Origin: Trichomonas vaginalis G3
Taxonomy: Eukaryota > Parabasalia > Trichomonadida > Trichomonadidae
DNA length: 64,000 nt
Assembly (NCBI RefSeq): GCF_026262505.1
Contig: NC_067204.1
Location: 13,534,522-13,598,521 of the forward strand
Reading direction: 5' to 3'
Shown one piece after another: positions 20,301 through 29,740 of the stretch. A model generated the notes under the pieces. That model was not told where the DNA came from, did not search any database, and saw nothing but the letters and a program-made list of their open reading frames with translations. A program made the translations under genes and the position numbers. The stretch's first letter is position 1, and each line of letters begins with the position of its first letter.

Positions 20301-20832
20301 TTTCTTTTGCATAATCTAAAGCTGTTTTTCCGAACGTGTCTTTTTCAAGGCTGGGAAGAACATACTCAAGAAGAGCAACAACAGACTCTCTTTTATCAGT
20401 GATAGCAGCAATGTGGAGTGGAGTCATGCCGTTAACATTTTTCGCATTAATGTTTGCACCAAGTCTTGTGAGTTTTCTGATTGATCCAACACTTCCATAA
20501 TTTGCAGCTATATGCAATGGTGTGCAGCCATTGTTTGTGGTGCATTCTATTAAAATTCCATGAGTTAATAAGAATTTAATAATTTTGCGGCAATCACCTT
20601 TAGCAGCAATATGCAAACTGTTCTCACCAGTCTCGGGATCAAGAGCCTGAATATTTGCTCCTAAATCCACAAGCGCGCGAACGAGTTCTAAATTTCCATA
20701 ATTAACGGCCAACAAAAGAGGAGTGAAACCATTACTATTTTTTGATTCCAGGAAGTCTTTGTTTTCACTTATTAATTTACAAACGGCTTCTACATTTCCT
20801 TCTTCAAGAGAAGCCGCCAAATTTGGATCCAT
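17332..20832 (-). CDS. Large ankyrin-repeat protein with SPKK-rich tail
   Basis: The 1166-residue protein is made almost entirely of ankyrin repeats (at least 20; repeated G-TPLHIAA-...-LLxxGADIN) from residue 4 to about 1010, with no separate N-terminal domain. The last 150 residues are charged and Pro-rich, with repeated SPKK motifs (QKSPKKEEK, NSPKKEKK, SPGKKSK, PSPKK). SPKK resembles histone H1 minor-groove binding and CDK sites, so nuclear or cell-cycle-regulated binding is possible but unproven. An initiator TCACTTTTT (20,853-20,861 on this strand) precedes the ATG by about 26 bases. It is fully open with a TGA stop, unlike the three broken ankyrin genes elsewhere in the window, and its repeats differ from the short lineage-specific type. 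Confidence 0.9.
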   Translation of the reverse strand: MDPNLAASLEEGNVEAVCKLISENKDFLESKNSNGFTPLLLAVNYGNLELVRALVDLGANIQALDPETGENSLHIAAKGDCRKIIKFLLTHGILIECTTNNGCTPLHIAANYGSVGSIRKLTRLGANINAKNVNGMTPLHIAAITDKRESVVALLEYVLPSLEKDTFGKTALDYAKEKFGVDDELTLSIADYGEVCFLYPFLKENEQIFRTKLAETEHKGGKLQFLIYKEAIENKRQEIIKVLLEEGVNPKITNQITKQTPLHVAAAVGVVSIIKQLIENEADIDAVDNEGNTPLHMAAQNCQYQAVSELITRGAIVKENNDGKTAIDLCRDSSDELPQKTKTFSYLVKMIGYNIAISKIENSKELLSFLKLNKKVIKKHGETLIFDAIAKDKADVVDFLLLNRVDSNCRDKEGKTPLICAVEQNKFEIAKQLLVYSADVNLTIESTGQTPLHIAAEKGYFDILELLLQNNAMLVDDANGDSAIRIAQRKLDEGNIDYEKIVNALCVVQNRDSLSSSMYNADVFAKQLKDSPGVIESYGPHLLREAIQKRYFDIVKILVEAGADINKNDTEGVNAVHEMAMSNSDEMMRYFLEKKGDLTLKEFHGRTPLLCACSSASPKTIKVLIEAGSLYALDDEGSTPMQLVVDCPETNKNEAIEIISDFTFETAKSKLTEEAELEEMLEQNAFLLRDKGSFFMQWAVTNKSTYTINFLISQGVSVSERDDAGTTVLITAVKAGDIDMIRVLVESGSITGVHDNDGRTPLHYAALGDNVEIVDYLIENGATNKKDNNGKTPLDLCSRRQSKAAKQISHSIRHLIEYFIEMDAAQNYHQFKEVFKKYRTKYGVHSAIRAISYNSKPHVEYLINHGLKPTVRDEKGMTLLHYAVPHCFEIAKFLIDKGANVNAQSEGGYTPLHIACKYQNNDDIIHLLIEHGADVNLTTKNNITPLFLAMKVGNTIAINSLLNKGADPNIRTETDLAPLDIAARRHNTEMIDILISKGADEVSLEETRMQELSIKEVEKQKIKKRRALRAAGLETNEESEEKSPTKDKTENKTDEASKEGKETKSTDEPVTPQKEKKQEGDQKSPKKEEKPEENQKSPKKENNSDESPNSPKKEKKNDEKADGDQPEGKKDEQNNKQSPGKKSKEQSAQKSPKPAAPSPKKDIFYQ

Positions 20833-20852
20833 GAATTTAAACTGTTAGAGTT

Positions 20853-20861
20853 AAAAAGTGA
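20853..20861 (-). promoter_or_regulatory. Initiator-like TCACTTTTT
   Basis: A perfect TCACTTTTT on the minus strand between the divergent ankyrin and Cdc20-like genes, about 26 bases before the ankyrin ATG. The same nine bases precede the Cdc20-like gene on the other strand (21,555-21,563). Confidence 0.55.
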
Positions 20862-21636
20862 CACAAAAGAAAATTTTGATGATATAGTTTCTTATCTTGG
20901 ATTACTTCACAATTAATCACATGGAAAATAAAAAATAACTTTTGATACACAGATATTCTAATAACAGAAATGAAATAAATTAGGCAGGAAAACTAACACA
21001 AGCTTCATATAGCAAATCATTCAATTGTTGATTTGATACCATTACCAGAGAAAGTCTTAGACAATATAGCACACAAAATTGATGATTAAGAAACAATCTG
21101 AAAATCATACGCATACTCATTAGAAATCTACAAGGTAGCATAAGGATAGCTAAATTTACTGGAAATTCTTAAATATCCTATACTTGGTTTATCTTGCTTT
21201 AAAAATCAAAATACAGCAAGCTTAAAAGCAAAAGATATAATATCATAGACTCTATATACTTTGGGAAAGTAACATGAAACTTTGGTTTCTTTAAAAAATA
21301 TTTTTTTCTCATGAATCTAATATGTCTCACTATTATATAATCGGAATTAGCACACAAAAGTGTAATTTGTCTATATAAGGCATGTATCATATTAAACATG
21401 GCATAGTAACCTTGAGAAAGATAAATTCATAAACAATATCGAAGGCCTAGCAAAATCGAAACGTTTTCTGAAGCAAGTACACTTATGTAACTAGATATTA
21501 TGTTTTAAATCTTGATTTATATGTGAAATTTACCAAGAAATGTATAATTTTGCTGTCACTTTTTAGAGCTCATAATTGAAATGTTTAACGTACAGATATT
21601 GGATTCAATTTTCTTACTTACTTCTTTTAAAGCTTG
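20862..21636. other. Divergent intergenic region
   Basis: AT-rich promoter region for two divergent genes, with TCACTTTTT at 21,555 and TCAATTTTC at 21,604 as candidate initiators for the Cdc20-like gene. A sequence resembling the Trichomonas intron branch/3' splice motif (ACTAACACAAG, about 20,989) lacks a matching 5' site nearby. No gene seen. Confidence 0.5.
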
Positions 21637-22788
21637 ATGCTTACTTTGGTTCCACATCGAAGAATTCCGATGTCCAAGGAAAGATCGCAAAGTTATATCG
21701 AAGGAGAGTTGACAAAGCAACAGGGATCTCCTTTTAATAAAGATCGATTTGTGAATTCAGAAAGAAAAACGCCAACTAAATCGCCATCGCCAGCATATAA
21801 GTCTCCTTCATGCAGCAATTTTAGAGAAAGTCCTATGAAATCGCCGATTAGTACACCAAAAAAGGAAAAGAAATACCAAGTTACCGACACTACGTTAGAT
21901 GCCCCCAATATTATAGATCTAGAAGTAAATCAGATCATGAGCTTCAACAGTGCCGGTCATCTAGCAGTTGCTCTTGGGCAGCATGTCTATATCTGGCGCT
22001 CGGGAGATGTAGAATATTACATGAATGCGATAGTTTCAATTGATGCCTTAGATTGGTATGATAATGATACATTAGTGATTGCTCCAAACGGACACGTCGA
22101 ATTATGGGGAGTCACTTCAAAACGCTGTGCACGCAGATTACAGCAACATTCTGGACGCGTTAATTGCATTGCATGCACTTCAGGTAAAATTGCAACAGCA
22201 GGAACAGACAAACTGATTAATATATCAGATTTGAAAACATTCAAGACTGAAACACTTATTGGCCATAAATCAGAGATTGTTAGTCTTGCTTGGTCTCCAG
22301 ATGGTGTAATATTAGCTTCTGCCGATAAGTCTGGTATTTTAACAATTTGGTCAAATAGGAAGAGAAAGCGCATTCAACTCAAATTACCAATATCTTCAAT
22401 TGCTTGGCTATCTCAGACAACCATTGCTGTTGGATGCAAAAATGATGAAGGTACTCTGAAATTAGTTAATATTTTATACCCTAATGAAGAGGAAATTCCT
22501 TCGATTCAAACAGGTCAGCCAATTTCATATATATCATGGACTCCTGTTCGAGGAATTTTTGTTGCTCATCGTATTCTTCCTTTTGATGTGGAATTATATG
22601 GCCGCGATTTAGTAAAAATCGATGAATTTCAAGGTCATGATGGCCCGATAATGCAGGTTATATGCACCTCTGATGGTTCATACGCTGCATCAATTGCCGC
22701 AGATGAGAAAATTAAGTTATGGAATTTTATTAATATTAACACTTTAGATAGAGCTCAATCTGCCCAGTTTTTCCCAACAATTAGATAG
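21637..22788 (+). CDS. Cdc20/Cdh1 (Fizzy) family APC/C activator
   Basis: The protein is 383 residues from ATG 21,637, or 372 from ATG 21,670, which gives the more natural MSKERSQSY. The N-terminus carries a C-box-like DRFVNSE (family DR(F/Y)IP) and several SP/TP CDK sites (TPTKSPSP, MKSPIS). A seven-bladed WD40 propeller begins LDAPNIIDLEVNQ, the hallmark opening of Cdc20/Cdh1 propellers, and the chain ends in Ile-Arg, the IR tail that docks on the anaphase-promoting complex. It should load substrates on the APC/C during mitotic exit or G1. The C-box lacks its usual Ile-Pro. Whether it is Cdc20 or Cdh1 cannot be decided here. Confidence 0.9.
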   Translation: MLTLVPHRRIPMSKERSQSYIEGELTKQQGSPFNKDRFVNSERKTPTKSPSPAYKSPSCSNFRESPMKSPISTPKKEKKYQVTDTTLDAPNIIDLEVNQIMSFNSAGHLAVALGQHVYIWRSGDVEYYMNAIVSIDALDWYDNDTLVIAPNGHVELWGVTSKRCARRLQQHSGRVNCIACTSGKIATAGTDKLINISDLKTFKTETLIGHKSEIVSLAWSPDGVILASADKSGILTIWSNRKRKRIQLKLPISSIAWLSQTTIAVGCKNDEGTLKLVNILYPNEEEIPSIQTGQPISYISWTPVRGIFVAHRILPFDVELYGRDLVKIDEFQGHDGPIMQVICTSDGSYAASIAADEKIKLWNFININTLDRAQSAQFFPTIR

Positions 22789-23086
22789 ATATATTATTAT
22801 AAAAATATTATGTTTAGATGATCATGCAAATCGAATATATATATAGTGTTTTTTGCTCTTAATATAGTTGATATGAATCATGTAACTAATTTTATGCAAT
22901 TTACAATTCAACAATATGATATGCACATAAAGAATCGAAAGGATGTCCGAAAAAAATCTAAATTTCGGATTTAACTCTAATGTACATTAGCAAACCAAAT
23001 GATGTGAGTTATAATTTGTAAATAAAGTCTTAATTCTATTGTGAGCATAGCACCGATAAAATTGAAAGAAAAGTCCAGAAAATAAG
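22789..23086. other. Intergenic, nothing seen
   Basis: AT-rich spacer between the Cdc20-like gene and the first saposin-like copy; no recognisable signal. Confidence 0.4.
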
Positions 23087-23359
23087 TTGTTTTTCTTCTT
23101 ATTGGGACTCATATTGTCAGGTCAATCCTGTTTCATATGTGAAGAACTTGGAGATGATATTGTTAATTTAACCCGCTCTGGAGCACCGTATACAAAAGTT
23201 TTCAATGCAACAATGGGTTGGTGCGAAAAATTTAATCCACACATTATGCCATACTGCAGAAGAATAATGTCAAAGAACTTAAAGACACTGTACTATGAAA
23301 TTATTACAAATTCATTGAGTGACAAAGAAAATTTCTGCAAAAAATTAGGTTTTTGCTAA
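23087..23359 (+). pseudogene. Saposin-like pore-forming-type gene, first copy, appears broken
   Basis: This stretch encodes a short hydrophobic leader and a saposin-B-like unit with six Cys in the expected order (CFIC, WC, YC, FC, FC) over about 75 residues. It is a clear paralogue of the gene at 24,131. Saposin-like small proteins of protists (amoebapore type) act on membranes. This copy appears broken, with about one break, and I treat it as a fossil. It is followed by a remnant of the SDR gene, in the same order as the second, whole pair. Confidence 0.6.
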
Positions 23360-23674
23360 GAATAGTTATTCTAATGGATTGAAATATAGTATCATTAATT
23401 ATAGCTGAATTCATTAGGGAAAATGTTTTACATAATTATTTTATTTCTAAAAATACCTTGAACAAAGAGATTTATTGGGTTCCATGTTAAATCCTTCCAG
23501 AATAAAAGTATCCCATGCGGGTTAAATAATAATTGGCAAAGTCACATTTTTGTCAAATTTCGGAGCATTATCACTGTATTTTCTAATTTTTATTCATTTG
23601 AGAGATAAATATATATTTTTGAATTGATTTGTTGGATATCTTTTTCATCATTTTTGTGGATGATATTCATCAAA

Positions 23675-23756
23675 TAGACAGTGAAAAATCAGTGATTATC
23701 ATTGGCACAACATCATACATTGAATGAGAAATGATCTCTCGACTTATAGCAACTTA
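23675..23756 (+). pseudogene. Remnant of the SDR gene 5' end
   Basis: About 80 bases closely match the start of the SDR gene at about 24,957-25,037. Translated, they read SEKSVIIIGTTSYIE, a stop, then EMISRLI, against SEKSAIIIGATSDIG, E, EMISRLM in the intact gene. Similarity stops at 23,756. It lies 3' of the first saposin-like copy just as the intact SDR gene lies 3' of the second, so the pair was duplicated in tandem and this SDR copy was then mostly lost. Confidence 0.8.
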
Positions 23757-24130
23757 TAAAAAATTTCGCTAAAACACGAATGAAAATCAACATAAGATGA
23801 GAATAAATATACCGTTTTTATTATTTGCTTTCCTTCAACCTAAATCACATTATTTATTCATATATATCTAAATACATATTCATACTTTTAGATGTTGATA
23901 GGAATTATAAATATACATTTCAAAAATGTCAGGTTTATATAATTTGTGTTTGCGTCAGAAATAAATTCCTACCTTTCCATGATCAGTTCAGTACAAAAGA
24001 GTTCAATATATTAATTCATTTATTTCTAGCAGAGAAATAAATGTGGTTGCCATTTGATCAGATCTTCTGAAATGAAATTGAATTGATCAGAAAAAATTCA
24101 ATTGTATTCAACAGCAGATCATTAAATATA
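23757..24130. other. Intergenic between duplicated units
   Basis: AT-rich spacer. TCATTAAATA at 24,119 is a good initiator for the second saposin-like gene, with a 10-base leader. Otherwise nothing seen. Confidence 0.5.
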
Positions 24131-24403
24131 ATGTTCTTCCTCTTATTGGGATTAATAATGTCGAGTCAATTATGCGGCGTATGTAGCAATGATGTAACAG
24201 ACTTTCTTGAGTTTGTTAGGTCTGGTGCATCTTTTCCCAAAGTTTACAATGGTACTATGAAATGGTGTGATGGTTTTGGGAGATTTTTTGCTACTAAATG
24301 CAAAAGGTTTATCTCTCAGAATATAAAAATAATGTATTATGAAGCCAAAGTAGATCCATGGTGTGATCAAAGGTGTATCTGCGAAAAAATTGGGCTATGT
24401 TAA
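24131..24403 (+). CDS. Small secreted saposin-like protein, second copy
   Basis: The 90-residue protein starts at an ATG with a TCATTAAATA initiator 12 bases upstream. The leader MFFLLLGLIMSSQL is a typical short signal peptide. The rest is a saposin-B-like unit with the family Cys order (CGVC, WC, KC, then C, CIC, C) and two extra Cys near the C-terminus. It should be secreted or delivered to lysosome-like vesicles and act on membranes or lipids. The gene looks whole. An earlier paralogue sits 1.04 kb upstream. The assignment rests on Cys spacing and size; residue identity to known saposins is low. Confidence 0.7.
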   Translation: MFFLLLGLIMSSQLCGVCSNDVTDFLEFVRSGASFPKVYNGTMKWCDGFGRFFATKCKRFISQNIKIMYYEAKVDPWCDQRCICEKIGLC

Positions 24404-24941
24404 AAAAATTACATTGATAATATAAACAAATTTTTCATATTGATATTACTACCTTGTAAATAGATAATTTTGGTTTGGAATCAAAGATGTTATACGATCA
24501 TAGGCATATCTCATCCAATCGTTTATTAATGAATGAGTTGAAGAGTTAATTGTCTTCAAAGGATGACATTTAATGAAATTATCATCCTGCAAGATGATAA
24601 AATGCCTTTCCTGATGGAGAAGAGAATAGGAATTAATTCTTTGCTATCTGACAAATATGTAAATCTGATTATCAACTGATTAGATCCTCTGAAGTGAAAA
24701 ACTTTTGCATTGCTAAAAGAATTGGTAAATTCATTATAAATTGGAGATCATTCGATTAAAAGAAGGAAATTTTGAGTGGAAGTAATCATATATGGTTAAT
24801 CAATGTTTTATAACATATATCATCAAATTGTTTGATGCATTTGGCGGGTTTTGAGATTTGGTTGGCCATCTTATTTAAATCACATACATATATTTGATCA
24901 TCTAAATTGATTTGCTGAATAAGTTATCCCCACTTTTTGCA
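24404..24941. other. Intergenic, nothing clear
   Basis: AT-rich spacer with partial similarity (around 24,660-24,720) to the stretch before the second saposin-like gene (24,050-24,090), a trace of the local duplication. No gene seen. Confidence 0.4.
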
Positions 24942-25757
24942 ATGATCGGAGATTGCAGCGAAAAGTCAGCAATTATTATTGGTGCAACATCAGATATTGG
25001 AGAAGAAATGATCTCTCGACTTATGAAATATAATATTTCAAATTTAATCATTACTGGTCGTGATTCAAACCACTTAGAAAAAATTGCGCAAAAATACCAA
25101 GGCAAATCAACAAAAATTCATACAATTGAAGTTGATCTATCAAAAGAAAAGAACATCTTAGAGTTTGAACAAAAATATAAGCCATTTTCAGATATAAAAA
25201 TAGATTATTATCTTTTTTGTCCCGGAACCTGCGGTGCAATGGATCAAGTTTCATATCTACAGATGAAATACGATATTTCTAAGGTAATAAACATCAATTT
25301 TCTTTCAGCAGTCACTACTTTCGAAGCAATCTCACCATCTTCGCACTGTTCTGCAGTTTTTGTATCCAGTACTAACTCTTTTCATCCACTTGAATGCGGA
25401 ACAGGATATTGCACAACAAAAGCCGCACTTTCAGAATATTCAAAATTAAAGGCCAAAGAACTTTTAAATTCGGGTGTTAGAGTTAATAGTATAGCTCCTG
25501 GATTAATTGCTACTAAGTTCCATGACAATTACTTCGAATCCAAAGAAGAATTAACTGCTTTCTTCCAAGAACACGTTAAAACAACTGTTTTAGGTAGATT
25601 AGTGTCTATAGATGGCGTCGCAAATACAATTGAGTTTCTTTTCTCAGATCTCTCGAAAGATGTAACTGGAACTCAATTTGTCATTGATTGCGGCGAAACA
25701 TTGTTTCCTGATAACGAGGATGACGATGAGGAAGAATCTTCAACTCAAGATGACTGA
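24942..25757 (+). CDS. Short-chain dehydrogenase/reductase
   Basis: Starting at the ATG at 24,942, the protein has 271 residues, usual for a classical SDR. The cofactor loop reads IIIGATSDIGEEM (the TGxxxGxG position, with the third Gly replaced), followed by ITGRDSN; the Arg after Gly suggests NADP(H). The catalytic set is present: Ser in VSSTNS and YCTTK as YxxxK, with NSIAPGLIAT after it. The tail is very acidic (DNEDDDEEESS), which is unusual and may be a sorting or binding feature. The substrate is unknown. A broken paralogue of its 5' end lies at 23,675. Confidence 0.9.
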   Translation: MIGDCSEKSAIIIGATSDIGEEMISRLMKYNISNLIITGRDSNHLEKIAQKYQGKSTKIHTIEVDLSKEKNILEFEQKYKPFSDIKIDYYLFCPGTCGAMDQVSYLQMKYDISKVININFLSAVTTFEAISPSSHCSAVFVSSTNSFHPLECGTGYCTTKAALSEYSKLKAKELLNSGVRVNSIAPGLIATKFHDNYFESKEELTAFFQEHVKTTVLGRLVSIDGVANTIEFLFSDLSKDVTGTQFVIDCGETLFPDNEDDDEEESSTQDD

Positions 25758-26130
25758 AATTCATATAATAATTATCTAATTAAATGTTTTTATTTGTTTA
25801 TTTAATAAAATATAATTTCTGTAATAAGATTTTAACAGTTTGGCTATAAGGATTCGTGTTTTCTCGATTTTTTGCGAATATGTGTCATTTTATTACCACA
25901 TGAGAAAAATATTGAAAAAGATATCTGATTATTATGGTAAATATTCATTGTATACTCATTTTCTGTTATTTTATTCTTTAAAATATGAATGTTGTTCAAG
26001 TCTCTTGCAAATTTTGGAAAAATTCGAATTATTTATGACTATCACATTATTTCTTGTGGTAATCCTTCTTTAGCATGGAATATAAAATCTTTACAATTTG
26101 TGTTTGGAAAGTGAACGTTTTGAATTTTCA
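25758..26130. other. Intergenic, no gene supported
   Basis: AT-rich. Two short frames lack an ATG at the head or look random. An ATG at 26,074 opens a 17-codon frame that ends before or overlaps the next gene's start. Confidence 0.4.
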
Positions 26131-29100
26131 ATGATTCGAGGAAATTTGAAGCTAGTTGCATCAGCTGTAGGAGGTTCAAGCCGGCCAAGTAGCTCCTTAT
26201 CTTCCTCGGATTATTATTGTGCAGCATTATCAAAATATATTATCTTTATTTATCAAATACCGACATTTGAAATTTTAGATGCGATTAACAGTAGTGGGAA
26301 GGTATTCTTATATGTCTGCATTCCAAAAAGTAATGAACCAATAATAGCATACTTAACAAGTGACTACATTTTAAATTTTTATAATTTTAAAACACATTTA
26401 CTACTTCAAGGATCTCGTGTATTCATTGGGAGATCAATATTACATATGGAATTTACAAATATGTGCGATAAACTATACTTTACCACTAATATTATTGGAA
26501 AAATTTACGAAGTTGACATAAACTTTCAAGAATCATCAGAAATATCACTAGGATATGACTTTATATGCAAAATATTCACAGTTTGTCCATTCTCAGACAA
26601 TTATTTACTAATTTCTACAAATCAAGATTCATTATTTTTATTAAACATAGAAACAATGGAAATTAAATTCTACGATAGCAAAGTACCAGTCAAAAGTATG
26701 GTTTTTAGTCCCTTAAACGAACATATTGTTTTAATAATTACGAGAGAGATGAAATGGATTATTTTAAACGTAGAAGAAGATTCAATTACTAAAGTAAGTG
26801 AAAGTTTAAACAAAAATGTTAAATGCAGTGCAGGATATTGGTTCCATGACTCTCCAACGACGATAATTACATCAGATCCTGAAATGCCTGTCTTATACAT
26901 GTGGTCAATTGCCAGTGGTGAAATATTTAAGACAATATCATTGGCTGGAACCAAAGTTTCAAGTCTAATCGGCTGTGACGAGAAATCAATTCGAATTTAT
27001 TATTTGAATGGTTCTGTTTCCGTTTATAATTTCACCAGTGAAGTTGAAACCACAATTATAAGTGCTGGCCATACGGATAGTATTTTATCAGGAAAATTCA
27101 TGCCACATAACGGTAACATATTATCAACAGTTTCTGTTGATGGAAGACATTGTTTTTGGTCGATTCCTACGATGAAATTAAATGACACAATGGTCTTGAA
27201 ATGCGATGACTTTAAACGTGTCTATTGTGTTGAATACTCTCCAGGAGGTGGCTACATTGTTACAGGACATGACAATGGATATATCTCTGTTTATTCAACA
27301 GAAACAAGACAATTGTTGATCAAAGAGAAACTCCATAATGGAACAGTTTTATCTGTTTCTTGGTGTAAAACTGAGCCAAATTTAATTGCTTCTATTTCAT
27401 CAGACGCGTCATGTATAATATACGATATAGAGAAACGTAAAATAGATACTCCAATAGAAGCAAAACAACCTTTGCAAAGAATCCAATGGTCTCCTTTTTC
27501 AACTTTATTCGGAATTGCTTGCAAAGATGGTAATTTATATATTAGATTCACAGGAGCGAGATACACTGTTATTAATATAGGAAAAAGTCCATTAAGAGAT
27601 ATACAATGGTCATTGTTTGATCCTAAAATAATTGCTGCTGCAAATGAAGATGGAGAAATAGCAATTTGCGATGTAGAAATGAGAACATTTAAGAAATTCC
27701 AAGCGCATAAAGGTCATTGTTATTCATTGGCTTGGTCACCTTCATTGCAAGATGTTTTGATAAGTGCTGGAAGAGATGGTTTCATTCGAATTTGGAATGC
27801 AAAAACAATGTTTCAAATTTCGAATATTTGTGCGCATATTTCATCCGTTTTTTGTATTGTTATGCACCAAGATCATCCATTTTTAGTTGCCACAATGTCT
27901 AAAAATACAACAGTTGGTCTTTGGTCAATAGAAGATTGTTTTCCTGAATTGATGAAAAATGTTTTGTCAAATTCTGACAAAAAATTAATTTGTCAAAAAA
28001 TTTCAATAAAAGAAGGCTCCGAAAACATGGAAAAGCTTGTTCATAGAGTGCTCAAAGATGGAATCAAAACAACATTTAATGACAAAGATATTGTTCATTT
28101 GAATGACATAAGTATTATAATGAAAACAAAAGCAGAAAATTTGTTGAAAAATATTCCATTGGATATGAAAGTTTTGGAACGAGCAAAGAACTCAAAAAGC
28201 AAAGTTATCTCTGCAGCAGAACTTTATCTTAAGATGGGAAACCATAAGAAGTACTGCGAACTTATGTTTGTTTGTGGTGAATTCGATAAAGTTCTTGCTG
28301 CAGCTCCTTATGTTTCATATAATTTTTGGAAATCATTGATGGAAAGTCGAGCAAAAATTGATGAAAAGAATTCTTTCATTTATAATATAATTGCTGGAGA
28401 AGCAAATTCTGCTATTGATGATTTAGCAAATATGAAAGATTTCGATGGAGCTTTCTTAGTTCTTTCTGCATTGCAAAATAAAAAGATCCAAAAGCCAGAA
28501 TCAATTTCTGTTTTCAAAGAAAGCGTCACTGAAAAAATTCCATTTTACAGTGATTACAACGATATCTCGCAGATCTTTGATGGATATGAGATCATCACAA
28601 ACAAGATCAAAGACTACAAGAAGAAAGGAAAAATTTTCTTTGCTGCTGCTCTTTATCTTGCTTTTGGAGATTATATTTCCGCGTGTTGGTTATTGTCTTA
28701 TTCCGGAGAAAGTCTTTGGGCTGTTGAGATTGCCAAAAAATTCAATTATAATGAAGATGGATTCTGGCTCTTTCACTGTACAAGAATGATTTCTCAAGGA
28801 ATTATTGATGAAGCTTTTGACTTGGCTTCATTAAAAGTCAAGAAAATTTTGATGTTGATGTTGAAAAGTGAGCAACTTGATCAAAACTTTTATGCAAAAC
28901 ATGGCTTGCAAAATCAGGAATATTACTTGTTACAAGCACAGCATAACAAGAGTGATATAAAAGCTCTATTGTATATAATTGGAGGAAGAACAGAAGATGG
29001 AATTTCGATGTTAACAAACAAAATTCAAAAAATTTTGAGTGAAAAAATATTTGATTTCGTTGAATTCGAAAAACTTATTGAAATTCTTGAAAGAGTTCCA

Positions 29101-29568
29101 ACTCCAACACCTTTAATCATTGCTTTATCATACTACAAAGCTATATATAAAGCTTTGTGGCTTGGTTTCATTGTAATTATTCCTGGTTTGATACAATGTT
29201 TCCTTGAAGAAGTCAATGATTCAAATTTGGAATTTTTGAAGTGCAGAGTCGAAGAAGTCGGACGCATTTCTAGTTTGTGCACGAGAAGAGTCACATCAAC
29301 TAACATAAGACTTCGTAATATTAAACAAGTGCATAGCAAAGAACCAATCACATTTGATGGAGGAAGAACAGTGAATGCATATTCAGGTGGTTTTCCTAAT
29401 ATTGATGCTGAAATGGACCTTGTTTCAATATTTAATACGAGACCAACTGAATCATTTTTCTTCCTTGAAGATAAAACTTCTTTTATGCTGAAGACAGAAG
29501 CCTTGAAATGGTTCTCTGTTACACCTTTCTCTCCTGTTAGATCCCATCAGAGATTTTATCCATTTTAA
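26131..29568 (+). CDS. WDR17-like WD40 repeat protein
   Basis: I start at ATG 26,131, giving 1145 residues (MIRGNLKLVASAVGG). About the first 600 residues are WD40 blades forming two propellers (for example AHKGHCYSLAWSPSLQDVLIS, GRDGFIRIWNAKT). The rest is helical (about 640-1145), like a TPR/alpha-solenoid. The opening (gene product start followed by CAALSKYIIFIYQI), the blade sequence and the long helical tail resemble animal WDR17, a poorly known protein; the match is from memory. The architecture also fits coat or IFT-type proteins. No catalytic motif. The start is uncertain within a few codons because the initiator is not obvious. Confidence 0.75.
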   Translation: MIRGNLKLVASAVGGSSRPSSSLSSSDYYCAALSKYIIFIYQIPTFEILDAINSSGKVFLYVCIPKSNEPIIAYLTSDYILNFYNFKTHLLLQGSRVFIGRSILHMEFTNMCDKLYFTTNIIGKIYEVDINFQESSEISLGYDFICKIFTVCPFSDNYLLISTNQDSLFLLNIETMEIKFYDSKVPVKSMVFSPLNEHIVLIITREMKWIILNVEEDSITKVSESLNKNVKCSAGYWFHDSPTTIITSDPEMPVLYMWSIASGEIFKTISLAGTKVSSLIGCDEKSIRIYYLNGSVSVYNFTSEVETTIISAGHTDSILSGKFMPHNGNILSTVSVDGRHCFWSIPTMKLNDTMVLKCDDFKRVYCVEYSPGGGYIVTGHDNGYISVYSTETRQLLIKEKLHNGTVLSVSWCKTEPNLIASISSDASCIIYDIEKRKIDTPIEAKQPLQRIQWSPFSTLFGIACKDGNLYIRFTGARYTVINIGKSPLRDIQWSLFDPKIIAAANEDGEIAICDVEMRTFKKFQAHKGHCYSLAWSPSLQDVLISAGRDGFIRIWNAKTMFQISNICAHISSVFCIVMHQDHPFLVATMSKNTTVGLWSIEDCFPELMKNVLSNSDKKLICQKISIKEGSENMEKLVHRVLKDGIKTTFNDKDIVHLNDISIIMKTKAENLLKNIPLDMKVLERAKNSKSKVISAAELYLKMGNHKKYCELMFVCGEFDKVLAAAPYVSYNFWKSLMESRAKIDEKNSFIYNIIAGEANSAIDDLANMKDFDGAFLVLSALQNKKIQKPESISVFKESVTEKIPFYSDYNDISQIFDGYEIITNKIKDYKKKGKIFFAAALYLAFGDYISACWLLSYSGESLWAVEIAKKFNYNEDGFWLFHCTRMISQGIIDEAFDLASLKVKKILMLMLKSEQLDQNFYAKHGLQNQEYYLLQAQHNKSDIKALLYIIGGRTEDGISMLTNKIQKILSEKIFDFVEFEKLIEILERVPTPTPLIIALSYYKAIYKALWLGFIVIIPGLIQCFLEEVNDSNLEFLKCRVEEVGRISSLCTRRVTSTNIRLRNIKQVHSKEPITFDGGRTVNAYSGGFPNIDAEMDLVSIFNTRPTESFFFLEDKTSFMLKTEALKWFSVTPFSPVRSHQRFYPF

Positions 29569-29740
29569 TATAGAATTATTATATATAGATTATATAGATT
29601 GTTTGTAAATACTATCGTTATATAAGCTATTCTTTCTTTTAATGAGTATGTCAACCTCAAACATGATTCATTTCTATTGCAAACATTTGAGGATTTTATA
29701 TTTTATAAAAAAAAGAAAGTTCTCAAAATAATTTTTGATT

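Noticed and set aside
20980-21000. Intron-like ACTAACACAAG
   Set aside because: It lacks the exact Trichomonas ACTAACACACAG and no GTAYGT 5' site lies at a suitable distance in a coding context. A similar word at about 40,227 is also isolated.
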